DNA of 64,000 bases from Halofilum ochraceum (GTDB taxonomy: Bacteria > Pseudomonadota > Gammaproteobacteria > XJ16 > Halofilaceae): assembly GCF_001614315.2 (NCBI RefSeq), contig NZ_LVEG02000001.1, positions 186,001-250,000 on the forward strand. Direction: 5' to 3'. Made by a program: the position numbers and the translations under genes. The notes beneath the pieces are model-generated. The model searched no databases. It was not told the origin of the DNA and saw only the letters and a program-made list of their open reading frames with translations. Positions 35,194-44,978 of the stretch are shown here, in pieces. Position 1 is the first letter of the stretch. The number at the start of each line of letters is the position of its first letter.

Positions 35194-36816
35194 GTGAGGA
35201 CGACCACCCCTTTGCGCAGAATACTCGTCACCTGTCTCGCCCTGAACGGGGTGTTCGCGGGCATCGCATGGCTCCATCGCGGGGGTGACGGCGCGGCCTG
35301 GGTGGCGCTGGATGCCGTAACCGTCGTCGGTGTGCTGGCCCTGACGCCGCGGCGTCGATGGGCGGTTATGTCGGCTGCCGCTGCCGGCGTCGCCGTCGCC
35401 TTCATGCTGCTGCTCGCACTGGGTGATCGCCTTACGCGCCTGAGCCTTGCGCGACCGCTGGATCCCTGGCTCGACTGGCGCCTGCTGCGTCCGCTGTTCG
35501 ATCTGGGCGTGGGTCAGTCCGGCGTCTCGGTATCCGCGCTCGCGGGGCTCGGGGTGGTGGCGACCGTGCTCCTCCTTGCGGTGGCGGCCGCCTTCGCACT
35601 GGCGCGCCTGCCGGGTACCGCCCGTAACCGCGGTACGCGGGCTGCTACGGGTATCATGCTGTTCGCGACGGCCATCGGTACGCTGGCGCAGCCGCAGGTC
35701 GCGCCCCGCATCGACACGCCGGCGTGGCATCTGGCGACGGAACAGGCGCAGCGTGCGTGGCGCACCCATGGCGATGTCGTCGGGTTCGCCGACCATCTCG
35801 CGCAGTCCCGCGAGGGTGCTGCGCCGCGGGCGCTTCCGGGCCTTGCCGGTATCGATGTCATCGTGGGGTTCATCGAGTCCTACGGCGAGAACGCGCTGAC
35901 CGATCCGCAGTACGCGAAGATCGTGCACCCCGTCCTCGACCGGGCCGCGGGGGCGATCGAGTCCGGCGGGTTACATGCCGCCTCCGGGTGGGTTCGGGCG
36001 CCGACCCGTGGCGGGCAGTCGTGGCTCAGTCACGCGACCTTCCTGAGCGGGCAGTGGCTCGATAACCAATCCCGTTACGACCGGTTGCTGGCGAGCGGCC
36101 GTTCTACCCTGATCGACGATCTGGAGGCCACCGGCCACGCGAGTATCGCCGTGATGCCGGCTATCACGCGTCCCTGGGCCGCGGGGGATGTCCTCGGTTA
36201 TGACCGCGTGCTGAACGCCACCAATATCGACTACGCCGGACCGCGGCTGAACTGGGTGACCATGCCCGACCAGTTCACCTGGCAGGTCGTGGATCGCGCC
36301 CGCCGGGCCGCGGATCGGCCCGTATTCATCGAGACCGCGCTGATCAGCAGTCATGCCCCCTGGGTCCCGGTCCTGCCGGTGCTCGAGTGGGAACGCATCG
36401 GTGACGGCAGCGTGTTCAAACGCTGGGCCGACGCCGGTAATGGTCTTTCGACGCTGTGGCGCGATCCGGCCCACCTGCGCCGGGATTTTGCGGGTTCAAT
36501 GGCGTATGCGGTGCAGGTCGCGGGCGAGTACGGAGCGCGGCGTGTGGACGACGAGACCCTGCTCGTCCTCCTCGGCGACCATCAGCCCGCGCCGCTGATC
36601 ACCGGGACCGGCGCCTCGGATCGGGTGCCGGTGCATGTGATCAGCGGTGATCCCGCGCTCGTGCAGGCCTTCGTCGAACGGGGTTTCACGCGGGGTATGC
36701 GCCCGCCGATGACGGGGCCGGTCCCGCGCATGGCGGTATTGCGTTCATGGCTGCGCGACGCCTTCGGGCGTGATCGCGGCGGTGCGTCTCCAGCGGCCAC
36801 GCGCCAGGACGGGTGA
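35194..36816 (+). CDS. Membrane sulfatase/phosphoglycerol-transferase-like protein
   Basis: A 540-aa protein with an N-terminal membrane domain (about five segments, residues 8-165) and a C-terminal alkaline-phosphatase-superfamily domain. The domain begins DVIVGFIESYGENAL, has TRGGQSWLSHATFLSG, and ends with the metal-site LLGDHQPAP. This architecture is shared by LTA-synthase-like and phosphoethanolamine-transferase-like enzymes that modify surface glycans, but the usual catalytic Thr cannot be pinned down. It starts with GTG. It is divergent from fkbM. Confidence 0.75.
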   Translation: MRTTTPLRRILVTCLALNGVFAGIAWLHRGGDGAAWVALDAVTVVGVLALTPRRRWAVMSAAAAGVAVAFMLLLALGDRLTRLSLARPLDPWLDWRLLRPLFDLGVGQSGVSVSALAGLGVVATVLLLAVAAAFALARLPGTARNRGTRAATGIMLFATAIGTLAQPQVAPRIDTPAWHLATEQAQRAWRTHGDVVGFADHLAQSREGAAPRALPGLAGIDVIVGFIESYGENALTDPQYAKIVHPVLDRAAGAIESGGLHAASGWVRAPTRGGQSWLSHATFLSGQWLDNQSRYDRLLASGRSTLIDDLEATGHASIAVMPAITRPWAAGDVLGYDRVLNATNIDYAGPRLNWVTMPDQFTWQVVDRARRAADRPVFIETALISSHAPWVPVLPVLEWERIGDGSVFKRWADAGNGLSTLWRDPAHLRRDFAGSMAYAVQVAGEYGARRVDDETLLVLLGDHQPAPLITGTGASDRVPVHVISGDPALVQAFVERGFTRGMRPPMTGPVPRMAVLRSWLRDAFGRDRGGASPAATRQDG

Positions 36817-36825
36817 GGCAGGTGC

Positions 36826-39800
36826 CTACCCCGCGGCTCCCGCCGGTGCCTGTTCGTTCGTCCCGGGCCCCACATCCGCCAGGATGCCGTAGAGCGCCGG
36901 CACGAGGAACAGAACCATCAATGTCGCCGCGAGCAGGCCGAAGACCACGCTGATGACCAACGGCTTGAGCACCTGGGCCTGAAGGCTTCCCTCGGCGAGC
37001 AACGGCAATAGCCCCAGGATCGTGGTCAGTGAAGTGAGCACGACGGCCCGGAAGCGATCGCGACTCGCCAGGCGCGCGGCATCGGCCATGGGCTGTCCCT
37101 CCGCCACCCGTCGCTTGATGAAGTGCACGAGGAGGATCGAGTCGTTGACGACGATGCCGGCCAGCGAGGCCGCGCCGAGCAGGCTCGGCATCGACAACGG
37201 GTAACCCAGCAGGAAATGCCCCAGCACGGCCCCGACGAGCGCGAACGGGATCACCGTCATGACGATGAATGGCTCACGATAGCTGCGGAACTGGAACGCC
37301 AGCACGACGAATATCCCGATCAGGCCGAACGTGAAGGCCGAGCGTACCGAGCCACCGGTCGTGGCGGCTTCGTTCGACTGCCCGCGCGGTTCGATATCGA
37401 CGCGCGGATATCGTGAACGCAGCTCGGGCAGGGTGGTCTGCTGGAGTCGTTCGATGATCCGCATGGCGTTGCCCTCGCGCGTGTCGAGGTCACCCGTCAC
37501 GGTGGCCGTTCGCCGGCCGTCGATGCGCTGGATCCGGGCCCAGCCGCGCCCGGTTTCGATCGAGGCCACCGCGCCCAGCGGTACCTGTCCACCATCGGGC
37601 AGCGTAATCGTGAACGCGTCGAGATCCCCCAGGCTGTCGCGATCGGCGTCGGCCTGGCGTACCGTGATCTCGTAGCTCTCCGTGCCGACCTGGACCTCGG
37701 TCGCCGTTTCGCCGAGGAACGCGGCCCGCACCTGTCCCGCGACTTCCGCCGTGTCGAGGCCTAGGCCGCGCGCCCCTTCGGCGAGCCGAATCCGGCGCTC
37801 GGGTGTGCCCGGTCGCAGGTCGTCCATCACGTCGCGGGTGCCGTGAAAGGAACGCAACGCCTCCTGCAGCTCGAGTGAAGCCGATTTGAGACGCTCCGGA
37901 TCTTCGCCCTGGAGGCGGAACTCGAACGGCAGGCCCTGGGGCCCGAGACCGGGTTCCCGCAGGATGAGGGCGATCGCCCCCGGGATCGTACCGATGCGTT
38001 CGCGCCAGTCGGCGTACAGTTCGTCCAGTTCCGTGGTCCGCATCTCGGCATCCAGCAGATCGACCACGACGGTCGCCACATGTGCACCGGTTTCGTGGGC
38101 ACTGGCGTTCTGGCCAAAGCGCACCTGCACGTCACGGACCAGCGCGCGCTCGCCCGGCTGTCGGGGTGTGTGTTCATCGTTCACGCGCTCGAGCGCGGCG
38201 ACGATGCGATCGACGGCTTCGCCGGTGCGGGCCAGCGGCGTCCCCTGTGGCATGAGCAATCGCGCTTCGACGACGTCGCCGTCGATATCCGGGAACGCCT
38301 GGAAGCCGACATGGCCGCCGGCGAGGAGGCCACCGGTGCCGACGAGCACGAACAGCATCACCCCCGCGAATGGATAGCGCCACGCGACGGCGCGGTCCGC
38401 CAGCCGACCAATCAGCCGTTCTCGCACGTTTTCAAAAGCGGCTTCGAAGCGGGCACGCCAGCGCCCGGGCCGGGCGGAGGCCTTTTCCACCGAATGGAGC
38501 AGGTGGTGAGGCAGGATCAGGAAGGCCTCGACCAGGCTGACGGCCAGGGTGATCAGCAGTACGACCGGCATCACCTCGAGGACCGTGCCGATGTCGCCCG
38601 AGAGGAACGACAGGGGCACGAAAATGCAGGCCGTGGTGATGAAGGATGCGATCACGCCAGGTGCGACGATCCGTGTCCCCTCGACGACGGCTTCCAGTGC
38701 CCGCGCGCCATCGCGCCGGCGCGCCGCGATGTTCTCCGAGATGACGATGGCGTCGTCCATGATCAGCCCGATCGCCATCAACAGGCCGACCATGGTGATC
38801 ATGTTCAGCGAGTAGCCGGTCGCTGCCAGAAAGAATATCGAACCCAGGAACGAGACCGGCAGCCCCAGTGCGACCCAGAACGAGAAACGCACGCCGAAGA
38901 ACAGCCACATCGCCAGGAACACCAGCAACAGGCCCTGCAGACCATTGCTGACCAGCATCTCGAGCCGGTCGCGGGCGATCGACGACAGATCGCGGGTGAG
39001 CCTGATCTCCACACCCGGCGGTGCGCGTTCGCGCTCGGTCTCGATAAATGCCCGCAGTGCGTCGACGACTCGCAGGCTGTCGTCGGCGATGGACTTGTGT
39101 ACGTCGAGCACGGCCGCACGCCGGCCGTTGAACGTCGTTTTCTGCTCGGCCTTTTCAAAGCGGTCGGTAATGGTGGCGATCTCGCCGAGGCGGATCTCGC
39201 CACCCTCTTGGTCACCGATAATGACCATTTCTTCCAGCTCGGCCGGTGAGCGGCGCTCGTCGCTGAACCGCAGCCGGATGTCGCGCGTCGGCGTCTCGAT
39301 GGTGCCGCCCGGCAGATCGGTGCTCTGGCGACCGACGATGCGGGCGACCTGGTCGATCGAAAGGTCGTGCTGGCGCAGCACGGATTTCGGGATCTCGATG
39401 CGGAACTCATGGTCCGAGAACCCGCCGATATCAATGGTCGCGACCCCGGGGACGCGCAGGAGCCGGTCCTTCACTTCCTCGGCCCAGGCCTTGAGATCGG
39501 CCGGCGTCATGTCGCCGGTAAGCGCGATCGAGGCGACGAAATCGGTGCGATGCAGTTCGCGCACGACCGGGGCTTCGGCGCGATCGGGGAATTCTTCGAT
39601 CGCCTCGATCTCGGTACGGACCTCATCAAGGAAACGCCCGGGATCGCCGCCCTCGCGCATTTCCGCGGTAGCGGTTGCGCGATCATCCAGTGCTTCGCAG
39701 CGGATCTCGGCGAGGTCGGTAACGCCTTCGACCGCATCCTCGATGCGCGCGCAGACAGCCTCTTCGACGTCGGCGGCAGCCGCGCCCGGGTAGGGCACCT

Positions 39801-39936
39801 CGATACGGATCTCGGTGGGCGCGAAGCGCGGGAAGGTTTCGCGCTTCAGCCCCGGTGTCGCCAGTATGCCGGCGGTCACGATCAGGACGAGCAGCAGGTT
39901 GGCGGCCGTCGGATGGCCCGCGAAATAGCGGATCAT
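36826..39936 (-). CDS. RND efflux pump inner-membrane subunit
   Basis: A 1036-aa HAE1/HME-like RND transporter with 12 predicted membrane segments and two large periplasmic loops. TM4 contains GLIMDDAIVISENI with the paired acidic residues of proton relay; the N-terminus MIRYFAGHPTAANLLLVLIV is typical of the branch distant from AcrB. No metal-export signature is seen, so the substrate is unknown. The start overlaps the stop of the upstream membrane-fusion gene by four bases. An outer-membrane channel is not encoded nearby, so a shared TolC-type protein is presumably used. Confidence 0.92.
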   Translation of the reverse strand: MIRYFAGHPTAANLLLVLIVTAGILATPGLKRETFPRFAPTEIRIEVPYPGAAAADVEEAVCARIEDAVEGVTDLAEIRCEALDDRATATAEMREGGDPGRFLDEVRTEIEAIEEFPDRAEAPVVRELHRTDFVASIALTGDMTPADLKAWAEEVKDRLLRVPGVATIDIGGFSDHEFRIEIPKSVLRQHDLSIDQVARIVGRQSTDLPGGTIETPTRDIRLRFSDERRSPAELEEMVIIGDQEGGEIRLGEIATITDRFEKAEQKTTFNGRRAAVLDVHKSIADDSLRVVDALRAFIETERERAPPGVEIRLTRDLSSIARDRLEMLVSNGLQGLLLVFLAMWLFFGVRFSFWVALGLPVSFLGSIFFLAATGYSLNMITMVGLLMAIGLIMDDAIVISENIAARRRDGARALEAVVEGTRIVAPGVIASFITTACIFVPLSFLSGDIGTVLEVMPVVLLITLAVSLVEAFLILPHHLLHSVEKASARPGRWRARFEAAFENVRERLIGRLADRAVAWRYPFAGVMLFVLVGTGGLLAGGHVGFQAFPDIDGDVVEARLLMPQGTPLARTGEAVDRIVAALERVNDEHTPRQPGERALVRDVQVRFGQNASAHETGAHVATVVVDLLDAEMRTTELDELYADWRERIGTIPGAIALILREPGLGPQGLPFEFRLQGEDPERLKSASLELQEALRSFHGTRDVMDDLRPGTPERRIRLAEGARGLGLDTAEVAGQVRAAFLGETATEVQVGTESYEITVRQADADRDSLGDLDAFTITLPDGGQVPLGAVASIETGRGWARIQRIDGRRTATVTGDLDTREGNAMRIIERLQQTTLPELRSRYPRVDIEPRGQSNEAATTGGSVRSAFTFGLIGIFVVLAFQFRSYREPFIVMTVIPFALVGAVLGHFLLGYPLSMPSLLGAASLAGIVVNDSILLVHFIKRRVAEGQPMADAARLASRDRFRAVVLTSLTTILGLLPLLAEGSLQAQVLKPLVISVVFGLLAATLMVLFLVPALYGILADVGPGTNEQAPAGAAG

Positions 39937-41324
39937 GGGCAGTCCCGCACCCCGCGTGCGCTGTCGATCAGCCTGGCGCGTGCGTCCGGGGCATCCTCTG
40001 GCGCGAGTTTCATTCCGGCAATCGCGGGAACCGGGTCACTCAGTACCACGCGTTCCCCGGGCTCGATCCCGCCGGCGATGACCACGAAATCGCTGCCGCG
40101 GAAGCGCAGCGTGGGCTCGCGGATTGCTAGACGGTCGTCGGCGTCGACGACATAGACCCGCTCACCGTGCAGTGCCGTGCGTGGTAGGACGACCGCAGGC
40201 TCCCGCGGTGGCGCGCAGAGCCCGACTTCCACGTACATGCCCTTGACCAACGGGGGTTTTTCCGGTGGCCGGGCATCGGCGTACGGGCGCTCGACGACCA
40301 CGACGACGCCGACCGTGCGCGTACGCGGATCGATCGCGTCGCTGATGCGATCGACCCGCGCCTGCCAGCGCGCCATCGCCTCGTCTCCGCCGGTCGTCCG
40401 CAGGCGCACCTCCGCCGACAGTCCCATCCGATTCAGTAATCGGTCGAGCCCGGCGGGGTCGCGACGATCGCGGTGCAGGTCGGATGTCAGGATCGCGCGG
40501 AAACGACTCAACGGGACCTCGGCCTCGACCTCGGTAGCGCCGACGCCGTCGGCCCGCAGGAGGGTCTCGCCGGTGCGGACGTATTGCCCGGTTTCGGTCT
40601 CCGCTTCGCTCACGCGCAGATCGAACGGCGCATCGATCGTAGTCCGCGGCAGGTCCCGTCGCGCCTGTTCCAGACGTGCGCCCGCGCTTTGGCGTTCGGC
40701 TTCGATCCGTCGCCTTTCGGCGGGGATCTGGGCCAGCGTGTTCTCCAGATCCTGCACCGCCTGACGCTGCTGCAGGTATTCGCGCTGCTGGCGGTCCACG
40801 TCGGCCTGCGAGACCGATTCCTGATCCAGCAGACGCTGCTGGCGTTCCAGTTCGCGCGCGGCCACTTCCAGTCGCCGTCGCTCGATCGCGAGCGACTGCT
40901 CGACGTTGTCGCGCCGGGTATCGAGTTCTTCCAGCTGGGCGCGACGGACGGCGAGCGCGGCCTCGGCTTCGGCGACCGCCAGCTCGTAGTCCCTGCGGTC
41001 GATCCGGAACAGCGTAGTACCCGCGGTGAGGATGGCGCCGGTCTCGACCTGCTCGTTGCGTTCGACGATGCGTCCCGATACCTCCCCCACGGCCCGCCAG
41101 GTCCGGGCCGGCCGGGCCTCACCGAAGCCGGTTGCCCTTGGCCGCCATGCGCTCGCCGGGGCCTCGATCACGCTCACGTTGCGCACGTCCTCGGTGGCCG
41201 GGCTGCGTTGTGGCTCGGGGCGCTGGGCAACCAATACGGCCAGCACCAGCACGCCGGCCAGGAGGGGGAGAAGGACCGCGAGACCCCGGCGGATCCGGCG
41301 TGAGGTTTTCGGTGCCATGGCCAT
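39933..41324 (-). CDS. RND efflux membrane-fusion subunit
   Basis: A 463-aa HlyD/AcrA-like periplasmic adaptor. It has one N-terminal anchor (about residues 12-33), a lipoyl-like region (AVGEVSGRIVERNEQVETG), a long coiled coil (about 135-235; rich in E, R, Q and L) and beta-barrel domains ending before the C-terminus. It forms a pump with the RND gene that overlaps its stop. The divergent tetR gene at 41548 is its likely regulator. Confidence 0.9.
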   Translation of the reverse strand: MAMAPKTSRRIRRGLAVLLPLLAGVLVLAVLVAQRPEPQRSPATEDVRNVSVIEAPASAWRPRATGFGEARPARTWRAVGEVSGRIVERNEQVETGAILTAGTTLFRIDRRDYELAVAEAEAALAVRRAQLEELDTRRDNVEQSLAIERRRLEVAARELERQQRLLDQESVSQADVDRQQREYLQQRQAVQDLENTLAQIPAERRRIEAERQSAGARLEQARRDLPRTTIDAPFDLRVSEAETETGQYVRTGETLLRADGVGATEVEAEVPLSRFRAILTSDLHRDRRDPAGLDRLLNRMGLSAEVRLRTTGGDEAMARWQARVDRISDAIDPRTRTVGVVVVVERPYADARPPEKPPLVKGMYVEVGLCAPPREPAVVLPRTALHGERVYVVDADDRLAIREPTLRFRGSDFVVIAGGIEPGERVVLSDPVPAIAGMKLAPEDAPDARARLIDSARGVRDCP

Positions 41325-41379
41325 GAGTCGGATGTCCCATCGGCGCGGCCGGATTCCGCGCTTTGATCAAAACAGGTGT

Positions 41380-41393
41380 TTAGCAATTACTAA
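41380..41393. promoter_or_regulatory. Possible TetR operator
   Basis: TTAGCAATTACTAA, short inverted arms TTAG/CTAA in the AT-rich part of the tetR/efflux intergenic region. It is weak on symmetry alone and is given because of position. Confidence 0.3.
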
Positions 41394-41547
41394 CTTTACC
41401 AATACCGTTTCTTCCGGAGCAAGCGATTGGGTCCGGGATATATGCTTGTAAATGAGGATTAAAATGGTTCTATAGGGGTTGGACTCGGGGCGGTCGAGTC
41501 GATAGAGTGGAACGTAGTGGTCACTAACATCAGGAGCAGGCAGGATC

Positions 41548-42171
41548 GTGAAAAAGCCCGGGGATAACCGACGCGGGGAGATCATCGACACCATGCTCGC
41601 CATGGCGGCGGAGGAGGGCGCCGACCGTGTCACCACGCGTGGTCTTGCCCGCCGGCGTGGTGTCACCGAGCCGGCGCTCTACCGGCATTTCCCCGGCGGC
41701 AAGGCGGAGATGTGGCGAGCGCTGGCCGCGACCGTGGGCGAGCGCATGCAGGCAGGGTGGCGCGCCGCCCTGGCGCGGCGTGACCGCACGGCTCCCGAGC
41801 GCCTGCGCGGGCTGATCCGCGCGCAGCTGCATACCATCGCGACCATCCCGGCGCTGCCCGCGATCCTCTTCTCGCGCACGCTGCATCGCGATAACGCCGC
41901 GCTGCGGGCCGGCCTGAACGAGGTCGCGGGCCGATTTCATGCCCATATCGAACAGATCCTGATCGACGGGCAACGCACCGGCGAGCTGCGAAGTGACCTT
42001 GAGCCGGAGGACGCCGCGTGGCTGCTGATCTCCGTCGTTCAGGGAACCGCGATCCGCTGGTCGCTGGCTGAGCGCTCTTTCGATCTGGAAGAGCGCGGTG
42101 GTGGAGTACTGGAGGTCGCTTTGACCGGGCTTCTGCCGATGCCGTCACCCGAGGCGGAGACCCGTGAATGA
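41548..42171 (+). CDS. TetR-family regulator of the RND pump
   Basis: A 207-aa TetR regulator. The helix-turn-helix is at about 10-55 (IIDTMLAMAAEEGADRVTTR, ARRRGVTEPALYRHFPGGKA). The C-terminal ligand domain is all helical, as usual. It starts with GTG preceded by CAGGAGCAGG. It is divergent from the RND operon with a 223-bp spacer and most likely represses it; the inducer is unknown. Confidence 0.88.
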   Translation: MKKPGDNRRGEIIDTMLAMAAEEGADRVTTRGLARRRGVTEPALYRHFPGGKAEMWRALAATVGERMQAGWRAALARRDRTAPERLRGLIRAQLHTIATIPALPAILFSRTLHRDNAALRAGLNEVAGRFHAHIEQILIDGQRTGELRSDLEPEDAAWLLISVVQGTAIRWSLAERSFDLEERGGGVLEVALTGLLPMPSPEAETRE

Positions 42172-42211
42172 TCGAAGAAAGGGGCCGATCGGTCCCGGGG
42201 AGGATAACGCC

Positions 42212-42688
42212 ATGCGCGTAATCAGGAACATGACACTCATCGCTGTAGTGACATTCGGGGTTCTCGGCTCGCTGCACGCGGGCGACCCTGCCGAGCCCGC
42301 GGAGCCCGTCGGGCCGAAGTTGCCGGATCGCGTCCGCGGACTGCTGTTACAGGAAATGAATGCCATCCAGCAGGCCAGCGAAGAGATCCTCGACGCCCTC
42401 GTGCGCGGCCGGGACGCGGTCGTGGCCGAGAAGGCCCAGGCGATTCACGACAGTTTCATCCTCAAGCAGGAAATGACGAAGGCCGACCGAAAAGCCCTGA
42501 TGGAGGCCGTGCCCAAAGATTTCGTCCAGCGTGATCGTGCCTTTCACGAACTGACCGGGGAGCTCGCGGCCGCCGGGCGTGACGGCGACGGGGCGCGCCA
42601 GCGGGAGCTGTTCGGTGACATGATCGATGCCTGCACCGGCTGCCATGCGCGCTATGCGCATGACCGCTTCCCAGGGCTGGGGCAATAA
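42212..42688 (+). CDS. Cytochrome c'-like periplasmic protein
   Basis: A 158-aa exported protein. A signal peptide runs to about residue 23 (MRVIRNMTLIAVVTFGVLG, cleavage after HA). The single heme site CTGCH is at 141-145 near the C-terminus, as in cytochromes c' and c-556, which bind NO or act as small electron carriers. The four-helix region is acidic and rich in E. Class-typical aromatic landmarks are few, so cytochrome c' proper is not certain. GGAGG precedes the ATG at 42212. Confidence 0.8.
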   Translation: MRVIRNMTLIAVVTFGVLGSLHAGDPAEPAEPVGPKLPDRVRGLLLQEMNAIQQASEEILDALVRGRDAVVAEKAQAIHDSFILKQEMTKADRKALMEAVPKDFVQRDRAFHELTGELAAAGRDGDGARQRELFGDMIDACTGCHARYAHDRFPGLGQ

Positions 42689-42709
42689 GCCGGGCGCGGC
42701 CGGCGCATG

Positions 42710-43882
42710 TCAGGCCAGCGCGCGCTCGAGGTCGGCGATCAGATCGGCGCCGTCTTCCAGTCCGATCGACAGGCGCAGCATGCCGTCGGTAATCCCCCGG
42801 CGCGCACGCTCCGCCTCGGACAGATCGTGATGCGTAGTCGTGCGCGGCTGGGTGACCAGACTCTCTGCACCGCCCAGGCTCGGGGCCAGTTGAAACAGCT
42901 GCAGCCGGTCGGCAACGCGGGCCGCGGCGGCGCCATCTCCATCGACCTCGATGGTCACGATCCCGCCGAAGCCGTTCATCTGGCGGGTGGCAAGGTCGTG
43001 GCCGGGGAAGTCGGGGAGCCCGGGATACAGGGAACGCGCGATCGCCGGATGCCGCGCCATGGCTTCCGCGACTGCCTGTGCGTTCTCATTGTGCTGTCGT
43101 ACCCGTACAACGAGCGTGCGCAGACTGCGCGACAGCAGCGCGGCGGTTTCGGGCGCAATTGTTGAACCGAGATTCTTGCGCCAGCCCTGGACCGGTTCCA
43201 GCAATGCTTCCGGACCGATAAGCGCGCCGGCGGTCAGGTCGCTGTGCCCGCCCAGGAATTTCGTGGCGCTGTGCATGACGAGATCCGCGCCCAGTGCGAG
43301 CGGCTGCTGATTGACCGGGGACGCGAAGGTGTTGTCGACGGCGAGAAGTGCCCCGTGGGCATGGGCGCGCTCGGCGATGGTGGCGATGTCGAACAGTTCC
43401 AGTGCCGGGTTGGTCGGTGTCTCGACAAAGACGAGTTTCGCGCCGTCGTTCAGGGCCTCATCCAGCCGCTCGAGTTCATGGCCGAGCAGCAGCCATGACG
43501 GGATGCCAAGCTGCGGCAACTGCTCACCAGCCAGCTCCAGCGTGCCGCCGTAGGCATCACCGATGCACACCACGCCGTCGCGACCATGGGCAAAAAACAG
43601 CGCTGCGATCGCCCCCATACCTGAAGTGAAGGCGCGTGCCGCCTCGCCGCCTTCAAGACTGGCGAGCGTGCGTTCGAGCGCGAATATGGTCGGATTGAGT
43701 CCGTAGCGCGTGTACAGCCCGCCGGATCGACGGCCCTCAACCACTTCCAGCAGATCGGCGGTCGAGGTGAACGCGAAAGTGGTCGTATTGTAGATCGGCG
43801 CGTGAGGACTGCCGTGCGGGTCCTGACTGCCGTGGGCATGAATGGCGCGGGTGGCCATCGCGCCATCGCGGGATTCAGCCAT
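42710..43882 (-). CDS. Cys/Met metabolism PLP enzyme (cystathionine gamma-synthase type)
   Basis: A 390-aa fold-type I PLP enzyme. The PLP lysine is in HSATKFLGGHSDL, and the family blocks YGLNPTIFALERTLASLEGG, FVETPTNPALELFD and VDNTFASPVNQQPL are present. It belongs with cystathionine gamma-synthase, cystathionine lyases, methionine gamma-lyase and O-acylhomoserine sulfhydrylases; sequence inspection alone does not separate these. It stands alone, divergent from the alkA-like gene. Confidence 0.88.
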   Translation of the reverse strand: MAESRDGAMATRAIHAHGSQDPHGSPHAPIYNTTTFAFTSTADLLEVVEGRRSGGLYTRYGLNPTIFALERTLASLEGGEAARAFTSGMGAIAALFFAHGRDGVVCIGDAYGGTLELAGEQLPQLGIPSWLLLGHELERLDEALNDGAKLVFVETPTNPALELFDIATIAERAHAHGALLAVDNTFASPVNQQPLALGADLVMHSATKFLGGHSDLTAGALIGPEALLEPVQGWRKNLGSTIAPETAALLSRSLRTLVVRVRQHNENAQAVAEAMARHPAIARSLYPGLPDFPGHDLATRQMNGFGGIVTIEVDGDGAAAARVADRLQLFQLAPSLGGAESLVTQPRTTTHHDLSEAERARRGITDGMLRLSIGLEDGADLIADLERALA

Positions 43883-44041
43883 TTGTACCTCCGTTTCCAG
43901 GGGGTGTTTTGAAGACGGGTACGGTCAGGCATTTTCTCCCAGGGTGGCGGATGGGTACACGTCCGGTTCCGTTGCTGTGTAACGAGAACCGGGAATTCGA
44001 TGACAATGGTCTAATGCGGTCGCACGGAAAGAGCATGCGGT

Positions 44042-44971
44042 GTGACATATCGCCACGCGCAGAAAACCGACTCGGTCGAGATACACCCGCAACCGCCATT
44101 CCGACTCGATCTGGTGGCCGCTGCGCTGCGCCGCCAGCCCCACAACGTCGTCGATCGCTGGGACGGCGAGTGCTATCGGCGGGTTATGTCCCTTCCCGCG
44201 GGGCCGGTCGAGGCCGCGGTAACACAGACCGGTGGCACCGACGCGCCCGTGCTGGAAGTGGACGTATGCGGGGCTGAAGCGGACGCGCTGAAAGTCCAGG
44301 ACGAGGCCGCGCGTCAGCTACGCCGCCTGCTCGGCGTGGATGTATCGCTGACCGAGTTCCACGCGCGAGCGGCGGCTGATCCGGACCTGGGGCCGCTCGC
44401 GCTGCGCTTTCGCGGCATGCGCCCGCCGCGCTTCCCAGATCTGTTCGAGGCGCTGGCCAACGCCATCGCCTGCCAGCAGGTCAGCCTCCACGTCGGCATC
44501 ATGACGCTCAATCGCCTCGCCGAAACCTTTGGCAAGGCCGGCCCCGGGGGCAGCGCCTTCCCGCGCCCGGATGAACTGCGCGAGCACGCGACCGATTCCG
44601 GTTTGCGCCGGCTCGGGTTCAGTTTCGCGAAAGCACGCACGCTGTTGCGTGTGGCCGATGCCTGTACCTTGGGCGAGTTGAGCGAGGCGGCGCTGGCACC
44701 GCTTCCCGATGCAGAGGCGATTCGCCACCTCACGGCGTTGCGTGGGGTCGGGCGCTGGTCCGCGGAGTACGCACTGCTGCGCGGGCTCGGCCGGTCACAC
44801 ATCTTCCCGGGGGATGACGTCGGCGCCCAGCGCCACCTCGCCGCATGGCTGGATCTTGCGGGCCGGCCCGACTACGACGATGTCCAGGCCATTATGCGGC
44901 GTTGGTCCGGTTACGCCGGTCTCGTCTACCTGCACCTGCTGCTCTATCGGCTCCAGACAGACACGCTGTAG
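44042..44971 (+). CDS. AlkA-like DNA glycosylase (HhH-GPD)
   Basis: A 309-aa HhH-GPD glycosylase removing alkylated bases. The helix-hairpin-helix is LTALRGVGRWSAEYALLRGL and the catalytic aspartate lies in FPGDDVGAQRHL. An N-terminal AlkA-type beta domain (about residues 15-90) is present. No Ada-type cysteine region is fused. It begins with GTG at 44042. It runs convergently into the methyltransferase gene. Confidence 0.88.
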   Translation: MTYRHAQKTDSVEIHPQPPFRLDLVAAALRRQPHNVVDRWDGECYRRVMSLPAGPVEAAVTQTGGTDAPVLEVDVCGAEADALKVQDEAARQLRRLLGVDVSLTEFHARAAADPDLGPLALRFRGMRPPRFPDLFEALANAIACQQVSLHVGIMTLNRLAETFGKAGPGGSAFPRPDELREHATDSGLRRLGFSFAKARTLLRVADACTLGELSEAALAPLPDAEAIRHLTALRGVGRWSAEYALLRGLGRSHIFPGDDVGAQRHLAAWLDLAGRPDYDDVQAIMRRWSGYAGLVYLHLLLYRLQTDTL

Positions 44972-44978
44972 AAGGCGA

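Noticed and set aside
41361-41371. TTTGATCAAA before the RND operon as an FNR site
   Set aside because: The two half sites are not separated by four bases, so it does not fit the FNR consensus.
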